A stretch of 64,000 bases of DNA from Hoplostethus atlanticus (lineage: Eukaryota > Chordata > Actinopteri > Trachichthyiformes > Trachichthyidae), in assembly GCA_034670405.1 (NCBI GenBank), contig JAXDDX010000220.1, forward strand, positions 499,501-563,500, in the 5' to 3' direction. Under the pieces are notes generated by a model that saw nothing but the letters and a program-made list of their open reading frames with translations, made no database searches and was not told the DNA's origin. Below, piece after piece: positions 61,601-64,000 of this stretch; the first letter of the stretch is position 1, and every line of letters starts with the position of its first letter. A program made the translations under genes and the position numbers.

Positions 61601-63901
61601 TTAATACATATAGGAACCATTCCAGATTTCTTCTTCCACCTTGTCTCTGCTTAGGCCTCTGTTGTTTGTTGGTCCTACCGGCACTGGGAAGTCAGTGTAT
61701 GTGAAGGAGAAGCTGATGAACAATCTGGACAAAGACTGCTATCTTCCCTTTTTCATCAATTTTTCAGCCCGCACTAGTGCCAACCAAAGCCAGGTCAGCA
61801 TTTAGGAAAAATGGAAATTTCTTTGAGGAATTTTTGGAGCACTAGGAAACATTCTGTGATGTGATGATATATTGTTTAGGTAAAGTCTGCACAAAGAAAA
61901 TTGTTTCATTTGAATCCTGCCATCCCCTTTTAATCATCACATTTTCCAGCATATCATCATGTCCAGGCTAGATAAAAGAAGGAAGGGAGTGTTTGGACCC
62001 CCCATGGGGAAGAAGTGTGTCATCTTTGTGGATGACATGAGCATGCCTGCGCTGGAGCAGTTTGGAGCCCAGCCCCCTGTGGAGCTCCTTCGACAGTACT
62101 TTGACCATGGAAACTGGTATGAACCATCCATTATTAATTGATCAATTTGAATCAAAACATGAGAGAAATGCAAAAGCAATACAGGATTGATCTCACTGCA
62201 TTAGAGACGCTCAATCATTATCAAATTTACAGTCTTTTCCTACTATTCTCTGTCAGGTATGACCTGAAGGATACCTCGAAGATCAGCCTTGTGGATCTAC
62301 AATTCATCTCAGCCATGGGCCCCCCTGGTGGTGGGAGGAACACTGTGACGCCTCGCTTCCTGCGCCATTTCAACATCTGCAGCATCAATGCCTTTAGTGA
62401 CGACACCATGGTGCGCATCTTCTCCAACGTGGTGGCCTTCTATCTCAGAAACAATGAATTCCCACCTGAATACTTCACTGTGGGCAACCAAATAGTGACT
62501 GCTACTATGGAAGTGAGTCCTACAAAGACACACAAATGAGTTGGATAAATACATTCCTACATGGGTAAAAAGCGCTCAGAAATCATACCTTGTCTTCTCC
62601 AATGCTTTAGCTCTCAGCTCATTCTTGTACACCTTTTTATTCCCCAAGGTGTACAAGAAAACCATGGAAAACCTGCTACCTACCCCAGCCAAGTCTCACT
62701 ACACCTTCAACCTGCGGGACTTCTCCCGTGTTATCCAAGGCTGTCTGCTGCTGAAGAAGGAGTCTCTGGAGAACAAACACACCATGATCCGCTTGTTTGT
62801 CCATGAGGTGTTCCGTGTCTACTATGACCGCCTGGTGGATGACAAAGACCGAGCATGGCTCTACAAGCTGATGAACAACATCCTCAGAGACCACTTCAAA
62901 GAGTCATTTGACCAGGTGTTTGATCACCTGAAACAAGGCAAAAAAGTAAGTTCTGTTATCAGTAAGTTTCTGTTGTAATCGCTGCTGTTTGTTATGGGTC
63001 ATGTTATACTGTAGTCATACAGTATATGTAATGATTCAGCAAAATGTATAGGTTTTAATTTGTATGATTATGATTTTCCCTCTCTCAGCTGGTTGAGGAA
63101 GACATGTGTAATCTTCTGTTTGGCGACTACATGAACCCTGACCTGGAGGATGATGAGCGCCTGTATGCTGAGGTGCCCACTATGGAAAGCTTTGGCCAGG
63201 TGGTGGAGTTCTGTCAAGATGAATACAACCAGACCCACAAGAATCGTATGAATCTCGTCATTTTCCGGTAAACAGCTTTGGCATCACAGAGTCAACTCAA
63301 CTACATGCACTGCAAAGATATCCATCTTATTTAACCTAGTATTGAGTCTTAAAATCATTTTTTTCTTAAAACAAAAACGATGTTATAATGATAATATAAT
63401 TTCACTTGTTTCCAATGTTTAACTGGTTTCAAGAGTGGACTGATCTTTCCTGCCTTGATTCAAGATATTTACTTGTTTCTAGAAAACTCCTGAAGGAAGT
63501 GAAACTGAATTGGCAATACGTGGAATTATTTCATCATTAGCAGAATTTTTCATGTTTTAAGAAAAAATTGATTGAAAAGATTGAATATGAGGCTTACAGT
63601 GTATTAATGAAATTATCCTTTTAAATTCAACTCAATATGCAATATGCATTGATACCTGAACAACTGGGGACCTAAGTTCTAGTTCTACTGAATTTTCTCA
63701 ACACGCAGCTATGTCCTGGAGCACCTGTCCCGTATCAGCCGTGTGCTGAAGCAGCCAGGAGGCAATGCCCTGCAGGTGGGGGTGGGAGGCAGTGGACGCC
63801 AGTCCATCACCCGCCTGGCCACATCCATGGCCCACATGACCATGTTCCAGCCAGAGATCTCCAAGAGCTATGGCATGAACGAGTGGAGGGATGACCTCAA
63901 G
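49617..63901 (+). CDS. dnah12: Dynein axonemal heavy chain 12, 5' 43 coding exons (partial)
   Basis: Single-headed inner-arm dynein motor of motile cilia. Exons: 49617-49819, 49983-50070, 50186-50212, 50309-50498, 50603-50672, 50807-50965, 51081-51276, 51842-52030, 52135-52288, 52378-52469, 52565-52743, 52855-52990, 53116-53241, 53323-53457, 53741-53934, 54018-54261, 54377-54562, 54685-54885, 55053-55247, 55374-55495, 55615-55750, 55838-55984, 56100-56219, 56665-56821, 56966-57138, 57259-57411, 57610-57849, 58266-58511, 58619-58738, 58833-58942, 59088-59271, 59401-59541, 59655-59738, 60155-60343, 60450-60569, 60854-61042, 61119-61270, 61655-61793, 61950-62116, 62257-62512, 62649-62945, 63089-63267, 63709-63901. 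These total 6,978 bases and 2,326 codons with every phase matching. Residues 1-1270 are tail and linker. Nucleotide sites: AAA1 GPAGTGKT 1287-1294 and CFDEF 1337-1341; AAA2 GEPFAGKT 1568-1575 and VFDGP 1649-1653; AAA3 GPTGTGKS 1922-1929 and FVDDM 1988-1992; AAA4 GVGGSGRQS 2286-2294. The short N-terminus with [10 protein letters not shown] and [17 protein letters not shown] marks DNAH12 rather than DNAH3, 7 or 1. The first ATG is 49617; the frame's earlier GTG codons are not starts. AAA4 onward lies beyond the window. Confidence 0.92.
55751..55837 (+). other. dnah12: GC-AG intron in dnah12
   Basis: The donor after NLDIQ is CAG|GCAAGT instead of GT, and the acceptor is ctgtccag at 55837. Splicing here keeps phase 0 and gives [15 protein letters not shown], as in the family. 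No GT donor nearby restores the frame. CAG|GCAAGT is the strong context normally seen at functional GC donors. Confidence 0.85.
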
Positions 63902-64000
63902 GTTAGCTTTATGGATCAGACTTCTGTGTCCTATAATTTTGACAAATTAGATATATTTATGTCTCAGCATTTTGATGTCCTCTTGTGATTAATTTTCATT
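63902..64000 (+). other. dnah12: dnah12 intron 43, 5' part
   Basis: Begins with a GTTAGC donor after exon 43. The rest of the gene (remaining AAA4, stalk, AAA5, AAA6 and C-terminus, expected to be well over 700 further residues) is outside the window. Confidence 0.7.

Noticed and set aside
49617..63901. dnah3, dnah7 or dnah1 instead of dnah12
   Set aside because: The short N-terminus and its HRRSK-QQ and QCVESSP-VPIQQ blocks fit DNAH12. The AAA core alone would not decide it, so some doubt remains.

Overview
The window is vertebrate nuclear DNA, almost certainly from a teleost fish. It has spliced genes with GT-AG introns, very dense (CA)n/(TG)n microsatellites and many degraded fish-type transposable elements, and the encoded proteins match vertebrate families over their full length. 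The species cannot be named from the sequence.

Layout. (1) 1.7-2.4 kb, + strand: bhlhe23, a single-coding-exon bHLH repressor gene. (2) 2.4-30.7 kb: a gene-free stretch packed with long dinucleotide repeats, a LINE 3' end, interspersed repeats and some unique, homeodomain-site-rich blocks that look like candidate regulatory DNA. (3) 30.7-37.8 kb, - strand: slc17a9, the vesicular nucleotide transporter, 13 coding exons that join in frame to 465 residues. (4) 38.6-41.2 kb, - strand: gid8, a CTLH/GID ubiquitin-ligase subunit, 4 coding exons giving exactly 228 residues. (5) 41.3-48.7 kb: a nest of mobile elements. It holds a 229-bp TA-flanked MITE, a 1,246-bp foldback element with a perfect 8-bp target duplication, a three-exon THAP + DDE transposase gene open over 522 codons but with an apparent catalytic Asp-to-Asn change, a second MITE copy, a decayed Tc1 element, a 46-bp perfect hairpin, an internally deleted BED/hAT element and a 5'-truncated rps23 retrocopy. 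(6) 49.3-64.0 kb, + strand: dnah12, an axonemal dynein heavy chain. Forty-three coding exons join without a frame break to 2,326 codons, through AAA1 to the start of AAA4, and the gene runs off the right edge.

bhlhe23, slc17a9 and gid8 are neighbours in human (20q13.33), so the left 41 kb is conserved synteny. dnah12 is on another human chromosome (3p14), and the mobile-element nest lies exactly at that join. The genes do not form a pathway. The most unusual material is the transposon nest, especially the THAP-DDE gene, and the ciliary X-box in front of dnah12. All exon boundaries were read by eye from splice sites, frame and protein similarity recalled from family knowledge; no alignment was run.
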